Shown piece by piece: positions 35,969 to 44,412 of a stretch of 64,000 nucleotides of DNA (position 1 is its first letter; every line of letters starts with the position of its first letter). The position numbers and the translations under genes were made by a program. Source of the stretch: Niveispirillum cyanobacteriorum (GTDB lineage: Bacteria; Pseudomonadota; Alphaproteobacteria; Azospirillales; Azospirillaceae); NCBI RefSeq assembly GCF_002868735.1, contig NZ_CP025611.1, positions 614,501 through 678,500 on the forward strand, in the 5' to 3' direction. The notes under the pieces were generated by a model that was given only the letters and a program-made list of their open reading frames with translations, did no database searches and had not been told where the DNA came from.

Positions 35969-36250
35969 TTACTTCACGACGTACGGCAGAAGAGCCAGGA
36001 AGCGGGCGCGCTTGATAGCACGGGCCAGCTCACGCTGCTTCTTCGCCGAAACGGCGGTGATACGGGACGGGACGATCTTGCCGCGTTCGGAGATGAACCG
36101 GGACAGCAGCTTGATGTCCTTGTAATCGATCGCCGGCGCGTTCGGGCCGGAGAACGGGCAGGTCTTCCGGCGACGGAAGAACGGACGACGGCCACCGCCG
36201 GAGCGGGGAGCGCCACCCGTGGGAGCGCCCTGGGGACGTTCGGTGGTCAT
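35969..36250 (-). CDS. rpsR: 30S ribosomal protein S18
   Basis: 93 residues. [40 protein letters not shown], and [20 protein letters not shown] are diagnostic. The N terminus is Gly/Arg-rich. Starts inside the rpsF stop (ATGA overlap), consistent with coupled production of the S6:S18 dimer. Confidence 0.98.
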   Translation of the reverse strand: MTTERPQGAPTGGAPRSGGGRRPFFRRRKTCPFSGPNAPAIDYKDIKLLSRFISERGKIVPSRITAVSAKKQRELARAIKRARFLALLPYVVK

Positions 36251-36714
36251 GCGCGATCTCCTTCACCTTCAACGGCGGCGTCACGACGCGGGCCACGGCT
36301 GAAGCCGCCCTCGCGCGGACCACGGTCGCCGAATTCACGACGCGGGCCACGGTCGCCGAAGCCACCGCGGGGGCCACGCTCCGCGCGCTCACCCTTGTTG
36401 GCGAGCATGGCGGTCTGGCCTTCTTCGATCTTCTCGACCTTGACGGTCATGACGCGCAGCACGTCTTCGTTGATCGACAGGTTACGTTCCATTTCGGCAA
36501 CGGCCGCCGCAGAGGCGTCCAGGCCGAGATACACGTAATGACCCTTGCGGTTCTTCTTGATCCGGTAGGTCAGGGTCTTCAGACCCCACTGCTCGGTCTT
36601 GACGACGGAGCCGCCCTGTTCCTTCAGGATGTTGCTGAAGGTCTCGGTCAGGGTTTCAACCTGAGTCGAGGAGATGTCCTGACGGAAAATCAGGATGGTT
36701 TCATACAGTGCCAT
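36247..36714 (-). CDS. rpsF: 30S ribosomal protein S6 with RG-rich tail
   Basis: 155 residues. Core S6 fold [20 protein letters not shown] to about residue 105. The ~45-residue tail has repeated GDRGPR/RGPRGG units ([20 protein letters not shown]), encoded by a short tandem DNA repeat. ATG 36714 has GGGGAG upstream; a GTG-type extension to 36726 is not needed. First gene of the operon; a promoter and a hairpin leader lie upstream. Confidence 0.98.
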   Translation of the reverse strand: MALYETILIFRQDISSTQVETLTETFSNILKEQGGSVVKTEQWGLKTLTYRIKKNRKGHYVYLGLDASAAAVAEMERNLSINEDVLRVMTVKVEKIEEGQTAMLANKGERAERGPRGGFGDRGPRREFGDRGPREGGFSRGPRRDAAVEGEGDRA

Positions 36715-36785
36715 ATAACTCCCCATGGCTATTGATGGTCCGCCGCTGTGGCCAGAACGGGTTCTGGATCAGCCGCACGGTCCTA

Positions 36786-36810
36786 GCCGGCGCCTTGGCA
36801 AAGCACCGGC
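36786..36810 (-). promoter_or_regulatory. Leader hairpin of rpsF, possible S6:S18 autoregulatory site
   Basis: On the minus strand GCCGGTGC pairs with GCGCCGGC (one G-T pair) around the loop TTTGCCAAG, between the promoter and rpsF. Many bacteria control this operon by S6:S18 binding a leader stem containing CCG. The match here is by position and stem only. Confidence 0.35.
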
Positions 36811-36829
36811 GGGGTTTCGGAAGGCGCGC

Positions 36830-36857
36830 ACTATACAGAATGGGCGGCCACACGCAA
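36830..36857 (-). promoter_or_regulatory. Promoter of rpsF-rpsR-rplI
   Basis: Minus strand TTGCGT (36857-36852), a 16-bp spacer and TATAGT (36835-36830), about 115 bp upstream of the rpsF start. Confidence 0.6.
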
Positions 36858-36912
36858 GGCCCGCTGCCGCCCTGGCCCGGCATGGGCGGGGTGACCCTGC
36901 CGCATGGGGCTG

Positions 36913-37689
36913 CTAAAGGCTTGCCGCTATACCAGGTAGTAAATGGCTCAATGCCTCGCGATGAAGCTGCTGCGACGCCTTTGTCTTCAGTGTCTCGGCG
37001 ATCCGGGTCACCACCGGCAGCGGCATCGCCTGTGAACAGGCGAACCAGAAGCCGAGTTCCGGCAGTTCGGCCACGATACGCAGGGGCAGAGCCTTGATCT
37101 CCGGCGTGTTCATCGAACCACCGATCAGCAGCCCGAAACGCAGCGTGCCATCCACCACCATATGCGCCAGCTGCCGCTGATCGTCCACGGCAATATGCCG
37201 GATGTTCCGGTTCTCCAGGACGGTGCGGTAGATCCCGCTGGGTGCCCCCAGCTTGCCATCGGCCAGCCGCAGAAAGTCGGACAGGTTACCGCCGAACAGA
37301 TCATCCTGCCGTCCAACGAACACCATCCGGTCGCGTTTCACCTCCATCAACCAATGCACATCCTTTTCCCGGGCGGGCAGTCGGGCATAGCCGAGTGAGC
37401 ATCCATCAGGCTGCCGCATCACCTCGTCCAGCCGCTGGTCATTAGTCAGTGGCCGAAGGACCATATGGATTCGTGCCTCCTCCGCGACGTGGGCCAACCA
37501 ACGGCCCAGGGCAGGGCGGGGTGCGCCCATTGCGTCCACGGTGGTTGGCGCGATGGAGATCATCATCGACACCGGGGGATCATCGGCGGCGCCATAACTG
37601 GCGATTTCACCTGCCACCGCACACACGGGCGCCATCAGCATGACGATGCCGACGCACAGGAACCGGACGATGCGGTTAAGGGTCGCCAT
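36913..37689 (-). CDS. Periplasmic binding-like protein, paralogue A
   Basis: 258 residues from ATG 37689 (GGTGG upstream). Signal peptide FLCVGIVMLMAPVCAVAGEI. The mature part has the look of a family 3 solute-binding protein: RPALGRWLAHVAEEARIHMV, SLGYARLPAREKDVHWLMEV, LADGKLGAPSGIYRTVLE, IAVDDQRQLAHMVVDGTLRF, ending with FWFACSQAMPLPVVTRIAE. No transporter genes are adjacent. It shares the whole layout with the next gene, the two being a tandem duplication. Such orphan proteins occur near sensory genes in Azospirillum-type genomes; ligand and partner are unknown. Confidence 0.8.
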   Translation of the reverse strand: MATLNRIVRFLCVGIVMLMAPVCAVAGEIASYGAADDPPVSMMISIAPTTVDAMGAPRPALGRWLAHVAEEARIHMVLRPLTNDQRLDEVMRQPDGCSLGYARLPAREKDVHWLMEVKRDRMVFVGRQDDLFGGNLSDFLRLADGKLGAPSGIYRTVLENRNIRHIAVDDQRQLAHMVVDGTLRFGLLIGGSMNTPEIKALPLRIVAELPELGFWFACSQAMPLPVVTRIAETLKTKASQQLHREALSHLLPGIAASL

Positions 37690-37769
37690 GCACCACCCCG
37701 TTGGACGACAAGCCACCATTATACGTCACCTGCGGTTGCCGGCAAAGACCGCTTGTCCCGACGCCGTGG

Positions 37770-38582
37770 CTACTGTGTGGGCGGTCCGTCATTGTTGAAT
37801 GGTGCCGCTTGGCTGGGCTGCTGCGCATCGCCAAGGGCCACCCGGCGCAGCGCCTCCGCCTCCGTCCCCCGCAGCACCTGGGCAAGGCGAAGGGTCATGC
37901 TGGCCGGCAGTTCACGGCTGCAGGTGAACCAATATTCCAGTGGCTCCATTTCCGCGACGGTGCGCAGCCCCAACGACCGGATGTCGGGCGACTCCAATGT
38001 GCCGGCCAGGACAATGCCAAACCGGATGCGGCCCAGTGCCACCATCCGGGCCAGCGCGCGCTGATCGTCCACCGGCGCATAACGCACACCCTGCTTTTCC
38101 AGAATGGGGCGGTAAAGGCCGGACGGTGCGGCGATGCGGTTGTCGGCCTCCCGCAGCAGGTCGGCCATCCCCCCCTGGAACGGATCACCGCTCCGCGCGA
38201 TGAAGATTACTCGGTCACGGCGGATCACGCTCAACCAGTTTGTCAGCTTTTCCCGCTCCGGAAGGCGCGCCATGCCCAGGATACAACTGTCGGGATATCG
38301 GGTGATCTCCGCCAGACGTCGGTCGAAACTGCCGGGTTGCATACGCATCCGCATTTCGCTGCGGTTCGCAACATGGGCCAGCCAGCGGCGCACCAGCGGC
38401 AGCAATTGCTGATGATCGTCCACCAGAAGCGGGGTCAGCGGCACCATCAGGGTAATGCGCGGTGCCCCCTCCGGCCCAATTTCCTCATCCAGCGCCTTTG
38501 CGGGCGTCCAAACACCGGCCAGGGCCAGCGACAGCGCCAGGAAAGGCAGCAACAGGAACGGGTGGCGACGCGGGCTTGCCAT
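37770..38582 (-). CDS. Periplasmic binding-like protein, paralogue B
   Basis: 270 residues with a signal peptide (FLLLPFLALSLALAGVWTPA, cleavage near KALDE). It parallels paralogue A segment by segment: RRWLAHVANRSEMRMRM, CILGMARLPEREKLTNWLSV, READNRIAAPSGLYRPILE, APVDDQRALARMVALGRIRF, and EYWFTCSRELPASMTLRLAQ. The C-terminal tail is longer and Gln/Pro-rich. Lies 80 bp upstream of paralogue A on the same strand, probably one transcript. Function unknown. Confidence 0.8.
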   Translation of the reverse strand: MASPRRHPFLLLPFLALSLALAGVWTPAKALDEEIGPEGAPRITLMVPLTPLLVDDHQQLLPLVRRWLAHVANRSEMRMRMQPGSFDRRLAEITRYPDSCILGMARLPEREKLTNWLSVIRRDRVIFIARSGDPFQGGMADLLREADNRIAAPSGLYRPILEKQGVRYAPVDDQRALARMVALGRIRFGIVLAGTLESPDIRSLGLRTVAEMEPLEYWFTCSRELPASMTLRLAQVLRGTEAEALRRVALGDAQQPSQAAPFNNDGPPTQ

Positions 38583-38774
38583 GGGGCGGGTCCCGACTTG
38601 TGGTTGATGGATAGTGTAAGCCTATTATCCGCTCCCGCAAAGGGCGCTCGCGGAGTCGAAAGTCGCCATCGCGAACTGCGTTCCAGCCCATACAAGGGAC
38701 CATTGACCCAAACAGCACGCTGAAGTGAATGACCTTCAGCACCGCCAGTATTTCCATCGGCTTAGTGTCACCTT

Positions 38775-38789
38775 CCGTAATCGTTACGG
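38775..38789. promoter_or_regulatory. Inverted repeat upstream of fabD
   Basis: CCGTAA-TCG-TTACGG, perfect 6-bp arms, about 35 bp upstream of the fabD -35 box. Candidate operator for the fatty-acid cluster. Confidence 0.4.
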
Positions 38790-38821
38790 GCTTCTGCGCC
38801 TGTTCTGCGGGGCCGGATGGC

Positions 38822-38849
38822 TTGACAGGGCGATTTGTCGCTGTATCAA
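38822..38849 (+). promoter_or_regulatory. fabD promoter
   Basis: TTGACA (38822-38827), a 16-bp spacer and TATCAA (38844-38849), 32 bp before the fabD ATG. The rest of the ~300-base gap 38583-38821 holds only the inverted repeat at 38775. Confidence 0.6.
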
Positions 38850-38880
38850 GGCCGCACGTGATTTATTGCAGGACCTATCT

Positions 38881-39816
38881 ATGAGCCGCGCATTCGTCTT
38901 TCCCGGTCAGGGCAGCCAGGCCGTCGGCATGGGCCGTGAACTGGCCGAACGGTTCGCCATCGCCCGCGATACCTTTGCCGAAGTGGATGAGGCCCTGGGC
39001 CAGAAGCTGTCGACCCTGATGTTCGAGGGGCCCGGCGACGACCTGACCCTGACGGAGAATGCCCAGCCGGCCCTGATGGCGGTGTCTGTCGCCGTTGCCC
39101 GCGTGTTGCAGGCCGAGAAGGGCCTGGACCTGTCCAAGGCCGCCTTTGTGGCGGGGCACAGCCTCGGTGAATACTCGGCCCTCTGTGCCGCCGGAGCCAT
39201 CACCCTGGGCGACACCGCCCGCCTGCTGAAGCTGCGCGGTCGTTCGATGCAGAAGGCCGTTCCGGTGGGTGTCGGCGCCATGGCCGCCATTCTGGGTGCC
39301 GATCTGGACGCGGCGCGTGAGATCGCGGCAGAGGCCGCTCAGGGTCAGGTCTGCACCGCTGCAAACGACAATGCGCCCGGTCAGGTGGTAGTGTCAGGCC
39401 ACAAGGAAGCGGTGGAGCGCGCCATTAAGATCGCGGCGGAGCGCGGGTTCAAGCGCGCCATGCTGCTGCCCGTGTCTGCCCCCTTCCATTGCCCGCTGAT
39501 GCAGCCCGCCGCCGACGCCATGGCAGAGGCGCTGGCCGGTACCGCCATCGTGTCGCCAGCAGCTCCGCTGGTCGCCAATGTCACGGCGTCGGCCATCACC
39601 GACCCGGAAACCATCCGTCGCCTGCTGGTGGAACAAGTCACGGGTGCCGTCCGCTGGCGCGAAAGCGTGCTGTTCATGAAGGAACAGGGCGTGACTGAAC
39701 TGGTGGAACTGGGCGCCGGTAAGGTTCTGGCCGGTTTGGTGAAGCGCATCGACAAGGAGCTGGTCGCCAGTTCCGTTGGTCTGCCCGCCGATATCGACGC
39801 ATTCTCCCTGGCCTGA
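38881..39816 (+). CDS. fabD: Malonyl-CoA:ACP transacylase
   Basis: 311 residues. Loads malonyl groups onto ACP for fatty-acid elongation. FVFPGQGSQAVGMGRELAE at the N terminus, nucleophile in VAGHSLGEYSALCAAGA (GHSLG), active His in PVSAPFHCPLMQPAADAM, and ELGAGKVLAGLVKRI at the end. ATG 38881 replaces a longer open frame from 38725. First gene of fabD-fabG-acpP-fabF-mltG. Confidence 0.98.
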   Translation: MSRAFVFPGQGSQAVGMGRELAERFAIARDTFAEVDEALGQKLSTLMFEGPGDDLTLTENAQPALMAVSVAVARVLQAEKGLDLSKAAFVAGHSLGEYSALCAAGAITLGDTARLLKLRGRSMQKAVPVGVGAMAAILGADLDAAREIAAEAAQGQVCTAANDNAPGQVVVSGHKEAVERAIKIAAERGFKRAMLLPVSAPFHCPLMQPAADAMAEALAGTAIVSPAAPLVANVTASAITDPETIRRLLVEQVTGAVRWRESVLFMKEQGVTELVELGAGKVLAGLVKRIDKELVASSVGLPADIDAFSLA

Positions 39817-39843
39817 TCCGCTTTTCATATCTGGAGGTTTTCC

Positions 39844-40584
39844 ATGTTCGATCTGAGCGGCAAGACGGCCCTGGTCACGGGTGCATCGGGGGGCATTGGT
39901 GCCGCCATCGCCCGCACCCTGCATGCCAAGGGCGCCAAGGTCGCCCTGCACGGCACCAAGGTGGAGGCGCTGGACGCGCTTGCCGCTGAACTGGGGGATA
40001 ATGCCGTCGTGGTGCCCGCCAACCTGTCCGATCCGGCACAGGTGGAGGAACTGTTCAAGAAGGCCGAGGCTGCCCTGGGCGGTACCGTCGATATCCTGGT
40101 CAACAATGCCGGCCTGACGCGCGACGGTCTGATCCTGCGCATGAAGGATGAGGACTGGGACAGCGTCATCAATGTGAACCTCTCCGCCGGCTTCCGCCTG
40201 TCGCGCGCCGCCGTCAAAGGCATGATGAAGCGCCGCTGGGGCCGCATCATCGGCATCACCTCGGTCGTGGGTGTTACCGGCAATCCCGGTCAGGTGAATT
40301 ATGCCGCTTCCAAGGCCGGCATGATCGGCATGTCCAAGGCGCTGGCCCAGGAAGTGGCGACGCGCGGCATCACCGTGAACACGGTGGCGCCCGGCATGAT
40401 TGCTACGGCCATGACCGATGTTCTGAACGACGCCCAGAAGGACGCGATGAACAGCCGTATTCCCGCTGGCCGTCTGGGCACTCCGGATGATATCGCCGGC
40501 GCGGTGCTGTATCTGGCCTCCAACGAGGCCGCGTATGTCACGGGTCAGACGCTGCATGTGAATGGCGGCATGGCGATGATTTGA
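39844..40584 (+). CDS. fabG: 3-oxoacyl-ACP reductase
   Basis: 246 residues. NADPH-dependent reduction of 3-oxoacyl-ACP. SDR cofactor motif VTGASGGIGAAIARTLHAKG, NNAG motif, and the catalytic Ser/Tyr/Lys in GITSVVGVTGNPGQVNYAAS and SKAGMIGMSKALA. Ends TLHVNGGMAMI as is typical for FabG. 27 bp after fabD, with GGAGG before the start. Confidence 0.98.
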   Translation: MFDLSGKTALVTGASGGIGAAIARTLHAKGAKVALHGTKVEALDALAAELGDNAVVVPANLSDPAQVEELFKKAEAALGGTVDILVNNAGLTRDGLILRMKDEDWDSVINVNLSAGFRLSRAAVKGMMKRRWGRIIGITSVVGVTGNPGQVNYAASKAGMIGMSKALAQEVATRGITVNTVAPGMIATAMTDVLNDAQKDAMNSRIPAGRLGTPDDIAGAVLYLASNEAAYVTGQTLHVNGGMAMI

Positions 40585-40795
40585 TGCGGGCAGTGCCGGT
40601 TGGGGGCTTTCGAAAAGGCTCCCTCGGCACCACCTGCTGCGAATGCTGGTCAGGGGCCGCCGTTCATGTTAGATGACGGCTCTTTCCTGACCGGCGTCGC
40701 GGGCCGGGCAAGGAGACTGCTTGTTCGTTTCCCGTGACGACCCTTAACAACCGGCCCTGGCCGGTCCCACCGGAAGATCCTGAAAGGTCAAATAA

Positions 40796-41032
40796 ATGAG
40801 CGATGTTGCTGAACGCGTGAAGAAGATCGTTGTCGAGCACCTGGGCGTCGACGAGGCCAAGGTCACCGACGAAGCCAGCTTCATCGACGATCTGGGCGCC
40901 GACAGCCTGGACACCGTCGAGCTGGTCATGGCCTTCGAGGAAGAGTTCGGCATCGAGATCCCGGACGACGCCGCTGAGAAGATCCTGACCGTTAAGGACG
41001 CCATTTCCTTCATCAGCGCCGCCAAGGACTGA
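40796..41032 (+). CDS. acpP: Acyl carrier protein
   Basis: 78 residues, acidic. The phosphopantetheine serine lies in [20 protein letters not shown]. Carries acyl chains for lipid synthesis. Separated from fabG by 211 bp, a gap that probably gives acpP its own promoter, as is usual for this highly expressed gene; the modifying enzyme acpS is also in the window at 56125. Confidence 0.98.
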   Translation: MSDVAERVKKIVVEHLGVDEAKVTDEASFIDDLGADSLDTVELVMAFEEEFGIEIPDDAAEKILTVKDAISFISAAKD

Positions 41033-41173
41033 TAGCGAAGGTGGGACAAGGGCGGGGGGCGGCCATGCATGGCCGCTCCCGGTCCTGGCAATCCTCCTCG
41101 CTCTGCACCATCTCTACCCGGGTGGCGGCTTCGGCTGTGCCCGTTATCGTCTTCACTTCGTAAGGTCGGATAC

Positions 41174-42439
41174 ATGCGCCGCGTCGTCATCACCGGTATG
41201 GGTCTCGTGACTCCGCTCGGGGTCGGGGTGCAAACCAACTGGGATCGGCTGATCAAAGGTCAGTCGGGCATTCGCACCATCCAGGGCTTCGATGTCTCCG
41301 ATCTTCCCTGTCGCATCGCGGGCCAGGTGCCGCGCGGTGACGGCAGCGACGGCACGCTGAACCTCGATCTCTTCATTCCGCCCAAGGAACAGAAGAAGAT
41401 GGATGACTTCATCATGTTCGCCATCGCGGCGGCAGAGGAAGCCATCAAGGACAGCGGCTGGAAGCCGTCCAATGACGAGGAATTTGAACGCACGGGCGTG
41501 TCCGTGGGCTCCGGCATCGGCGGCCTGCCCGGCATTTACGAAACGTCGCTGGTGCTGGCCGAAAAGGGTCCCCGCCGCGTTTCGCCCTTCTTCATCCCGT
41601 CGTGCCTGATCAATCTGGCGTCGGGCCATATCTCCATCAACCATGGCTACAAAGGCCCGAACCACGCTGTGGTCACGGCTTGTTCCACGGGTGCCCATTC
41701 CATCGGCGATGCCGCGCGCATGATCGCGCTGGACGATGCCGACGTGATGGTGGCCGGCGGTGCCGAAGGGGCTTGTTCGCGTCTGGGTATTGCCGGCTTT
41801 GCCGCCGCCCGCGCGCTGTCCACCGGCTTCAACGACACGCCCGAACGCGGCTCCCGCCCCTATGACAAGGACCGTGACGGTTTCGTCATGGGCGAAGGGG
41901 CCGGCGTTGTGGTTCTGGAAGAACTGGAACACGCCAAGGCGCGTGGGGCCAAGATTTACGCCGAAGTGGTTGGCTATGGCCTGTCGGGCGATGCCTATCA
42001 CATCACCTCGCCGTCCGAAGATGGCAATGGCGGATTCCGCTCCATGCGCATGGCTATGAAGCGGGCTGGCCTGAACCCCGGCGACATCGACTATATCAAC
42101 GCGCACGGCACTTCCACGCCGCTGGGCGACATGATCGAACTGGGGGCTGTGAAGCGCCTGTTCGGCAATGATCTGGCCGGTGCCTCTATGTCCTCGACCA
42201 AGTCGGCCATCGGTCACCTGCTGGGTGCCGCCGGTGCGGTCGAAGCCATCTATTCCGTCCTGTCGATCCGCGATCAGATCGTTCCCCCGACCCTGAACCT
42301 GGAGAACCCGGACGAAGGTACGGCGGGTGCCGATCTGGTGCCGAAGGTGGCGAAGGAACGCAAGGTCCGCGCTGCCCTGTCCAACAGCTTCGGCTTTGGC
42401 GGCACCAACGCCTCGCTGGTGTTCAAGGCTGTGTCCTGA
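41174..42439 (+). CDS. fabF: 3-oxoacyl-ACP synthase II
   Basis: 421 residues. Condenses malonyl-ACP with acyl-ACP. Catalytic Cys in VVTACSTGAHSIGDAARMI and two His in INAHGTSTPLGDMIE and SAIGHLLGAAGAVEA; C-terminal SNSFGFGGTNASLVFK. Start ATG 41174 (MRRVVITGMGLVTPLGVG). Upstream is a 141-bp gap after acpP. Confidence 0.98.
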   Translation: MRRVVITGMGLVTPLGVGVQTNWDRLIKGQSGIRTIQGFDVSDLPCRIAGQVPRGDGSDGTLNLDLFIPPKEQKKMDDFIMFAIAAAEEAIKDSGWKPSNDEEFERTGVSVGSGIGGLPGIYETSLVLAEKGPRRVSPFFIPSCLINLASGHISINHGYKGPNHAVVTACSTGAHSIGDAARMIALDDADVMVAGGAEGACSRLGIAGFAAARALSTGFNDTPERGSRPYDKDRDGFVMGEGAGVVVLEELEHAKARGAKIYAEVVGYGLSGDAYHITSPSEDGNGGFRSMRMAMKRAGLNPGDIDYINAHGTSTPLGDMIELGAVKRLFGNDLAGASMSSTKSAIGHLLGAAGAVEAIYSVLSIRDQIVPPTLNLENPDEGTAGADLVPKVAKERKVRAALSNSFGFGGTNASLVFKAVS

Positions 42440-42447
42440 TCACCAGC

Positions 42448-43458
42448 GTGACCGAGACGCCAGAAAACCAGACAAAACCGCGCCGCCGTTGGCTCTTGCC
42501 GACGGCGGCGTCGCTTTTTGTCCTAGCGGCGGTGGGTGCCGGTGGTGCCTGGCTGGGCTGGCAGCGCTATGTCGGGCCGGGCCCGCTGACCGCCGATACT
42601 CCCGTGGTCATTCCGCGCGGAACGGGCGTGCAGGGCATTGCGCAGCGTCTCGTCGATGCCGGCGTGGTGGGTCACCCTCTGGAACTCGTCATCGCCTCAC
42701 GCCTGCGTGGCGATGGGGCCAGGCTGCGGGCAGGGGAGTATCTGTTCCCGGCGGGGATCAGCGTGAAAGACGCGCTGGACCTGATCATCTCCGGCAAGGT
42801 CATCGTCCACCGCGTGACGGTGCCGGAGGGGCTGACTAGTTGGCAGATCGTGGAACGCCTGCGTGGTGAGCAGACGCTGTCGGGCGACGTCACCGACATT
42901 CCCGCTGATGGCACCCTTCTGCCCGAAACCTATCAATATCTGCGCGATGATGCCCGCGCCGACATCCTGTCGCGCATGTCGGACGACATGGAAAAGGCGC
43001 TGGATCGACTCTGGGCCGACCGTGACCCCAACCTGCCCCTGAAATCGAAGCAGGAGGCCGTGATCCTGGCCTCCATCGTGGAGAAGGAGACGGGGGTGGC
43101 GTCGGAACGGCCGCGCGTCGCGGGCGTGTTCGTGAACCGCCTGCGCATTGGCATGCGACTGCAATCCGACCCGACCATCATCTATGCCCTGTCGGACCGA
43201 CGCGGACAGATCGATCGTGACCTGACCCGCGCCGATTGGAAGCTGGAAAGCCCCTACAACACCTATGTGATCCCGGGCCTGCCCCCCGGCCCCATCGCCA
43301 ATCCCGGCCTTCTGTCGCTTCAGGCCGTGCTGAAGCCCGAAGCCCACAAGTATCTCTACTTCGTGGCCGACGGTACGGGCGGGCACGCCTTTGCCGAGAC
43401 GTTGGAGGAGCATAACCGCAACGTCGTGAAATGGCGGCGTGTACGGGACGGAGATTGA
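42448..43458 (+). CDS. mltG: Endolytic transglycosylase MltG
   Basis: 336 residues. Inner-membrane lytic transglycosylase that cuts nascent glycan strands. One N-terminal helix (LLPTAASLFVLAAVGAGGAW), a LysM-like region (VIPRGTGVQGIAQRLVDAGV), and the YceG core with catalytic Glu in VILASIVEKETGVASERPRV, then GMRLQSDPTIIYALSDRRG and SPYNTYVIPGLPPGPIANPG. The start is GTG 42448, 8 bp after fabF, a pairing common in alphaproteobacteria. Confidence 0.97.
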   Translation: MTETPENQTKPRRRWLLPTAASLFVLAAVGAGGAWLGWQRYVGPGPLTADTPVVIPRGTGVQGIAQRLVDAGVVGHPLELVIASRLRGDGARLRAGEYLFPAGISVKDALDLIISGKVIVHRVTVPEGLTSWQIVERLRGEQTLSGDVTDIPADGTLLPETYQYLRDDARADILSRMSDDMEKALDRLWADRDPNLPLKSKQEAVILASIVEKETGVASERPRVAGVFVNRLRIGMRLQSDPTIIYALSDRRGQIDRDLTRADWKLESPYNTYVIPGLPPGPIANPGLLSLQAVLKPEAHKYLYFVADGTGGHAFAETLEEHNRNVVKWRRVRDGD

Positions 43459-44193
43459 TCACGCCGCCTGACGGACCTGATCCCACCACCAGGCATGATC
43501 AGGATAGAACCGTCCCGCCATACGCTGCACATAGGGGGTAAAGGCGCCGTGCGCCTCCACAGCACTGCGCAGCGGCGTGTCGAACAGCGGTGCCAGGGCA
43601 CCGGCCAGGACCGCGAAGGCAAAGGCGTCCACGCCGGTCGGCCGGTCGCCCATCAGGAATGGTTTGTCCCCCAGCAGGGCTGCCAGGGCTGCCAGTGACC
43701 GGCTGGCCAATTCCAGCCGCTCGGCATCGCTGTGCCGCCCGATGCCGTGGGCATACATGTTGGCGGCGACCCGCTCCCGCACATCCTTGATGATGGCCGC
43801 GCGCAGATGCTCGGGTGCAGCCTGAAAGAACTGGGCGGGGCCCTTCTGGAAATTGCCCTCATCCATCCAGCGCTCATGGACCAGCGCCCAGCAGAAATGA
43901 TCCTCCAGCATGCGCTCGATGGCCCAGGCCTCCGCCCGCTGCCGCACCGTTAGGCCCTCATCCAGGTCGATGCCGCGCGTGCGCTCGATATGGGCGCGGA
44001 TGAAGGTGCTGTCGGCGACGATTACGCCCTCATCCTCAATGATCGGCAGCTTGTGCTTGGGTGTCTTCTCCAGATCGCCCTTCACCTTTTCAAAGGCCAG
44101 CCCACCCATGCGCAGCTGCACTTCCGTCTTGGTGACATAGGGGCTGGGCTCGGGAAGGCCAAAGGCGGGGCCGAAAGCGTGCAGCTTGATCAT
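43459..44193 (-). CDS. Glutathione S-transferase family protein
   Basis: 244 residues. Starts MIKLHAFGPAFGLPEPSPYV, a thioredoxin-like N domain with the cis-Pro/Glu-Asp-Ser region KLPIIEDEGVIVADSTFIRA, and an all-helical C domain resembling the failed-axon/metaxin type GST_C (DKPFLMGDRPTGVDAFAFAV). ATG 44193 has GGAG 7 nt upstream. Convergent with mltG and divergent from the WYL regulator, which may control it. Substrate unknown. Confidence 0.9.
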   Translation of the reverse strand: MIKLHAFGPAFGLPEPSPYVTKTEVQLRMGGLAFEKVKGDLEKTPKHKLPIIEDEGVIVADSTFIRAHIERTRGIDLDEGLTVRQRAEAWAIERMLEDHFCWALVHERWMDEGNFQKGPAQFFQAAPEHLRAAIIKDVRERVAANMYAHGIGRHSDAERLELASRSLAALAALLGDKPFLMGDRPTGVDAFAFAVLAGALAPLFDTPLRSAVEAHGAFTPYVQRMAGRFYPDHAWWWDQVRQAA

Positions 44194-44302
44194 CGGGGTG
44201 CTCCATCGTCGCGTCGGTTGCTGTGATGGGAATGGTTTACAGCACCCCTGCTGCCACCCTACTGTCAGCATCCTGTCAGAAGGGCAGAGATTACCAAGCC
44301 GC

Positions 44303-44318
44303 CAAGGGTTTACCCTTG
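44303..44318. promoter_or_regulatory. Inverted repeat in the GST-WYL divergent region
   Basis: CAAGGGT-TT-ACCCTTG, perfect 7-bp arms, between the divergent GST and regulator genes; a direct repeat CTGTCAG (two copies near 44264-44280) lies beside it. Likely binding site of the adjacent WYL regulator. Confidence 0.5.
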
Positions 44319-44412
44319 ACGGTTGGGAGGCTGGCGACTGCCAGCCCGGCGCTCATGCACCGTGAGTCAAGGGCGCGGATGCGCCCGCCCGGCGACTAAG
44401 GGAGATGACATC

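Noticed and set aside
41153..42217. A 354-codon antisense frame over fabF
   Set aside because: Composition artefact opposite an unmistakable gene. The same holds for long antisense frames over ilvB (26289-27218), the chemoreceptor (9054-10043) and the ilvN region (27222-28160).
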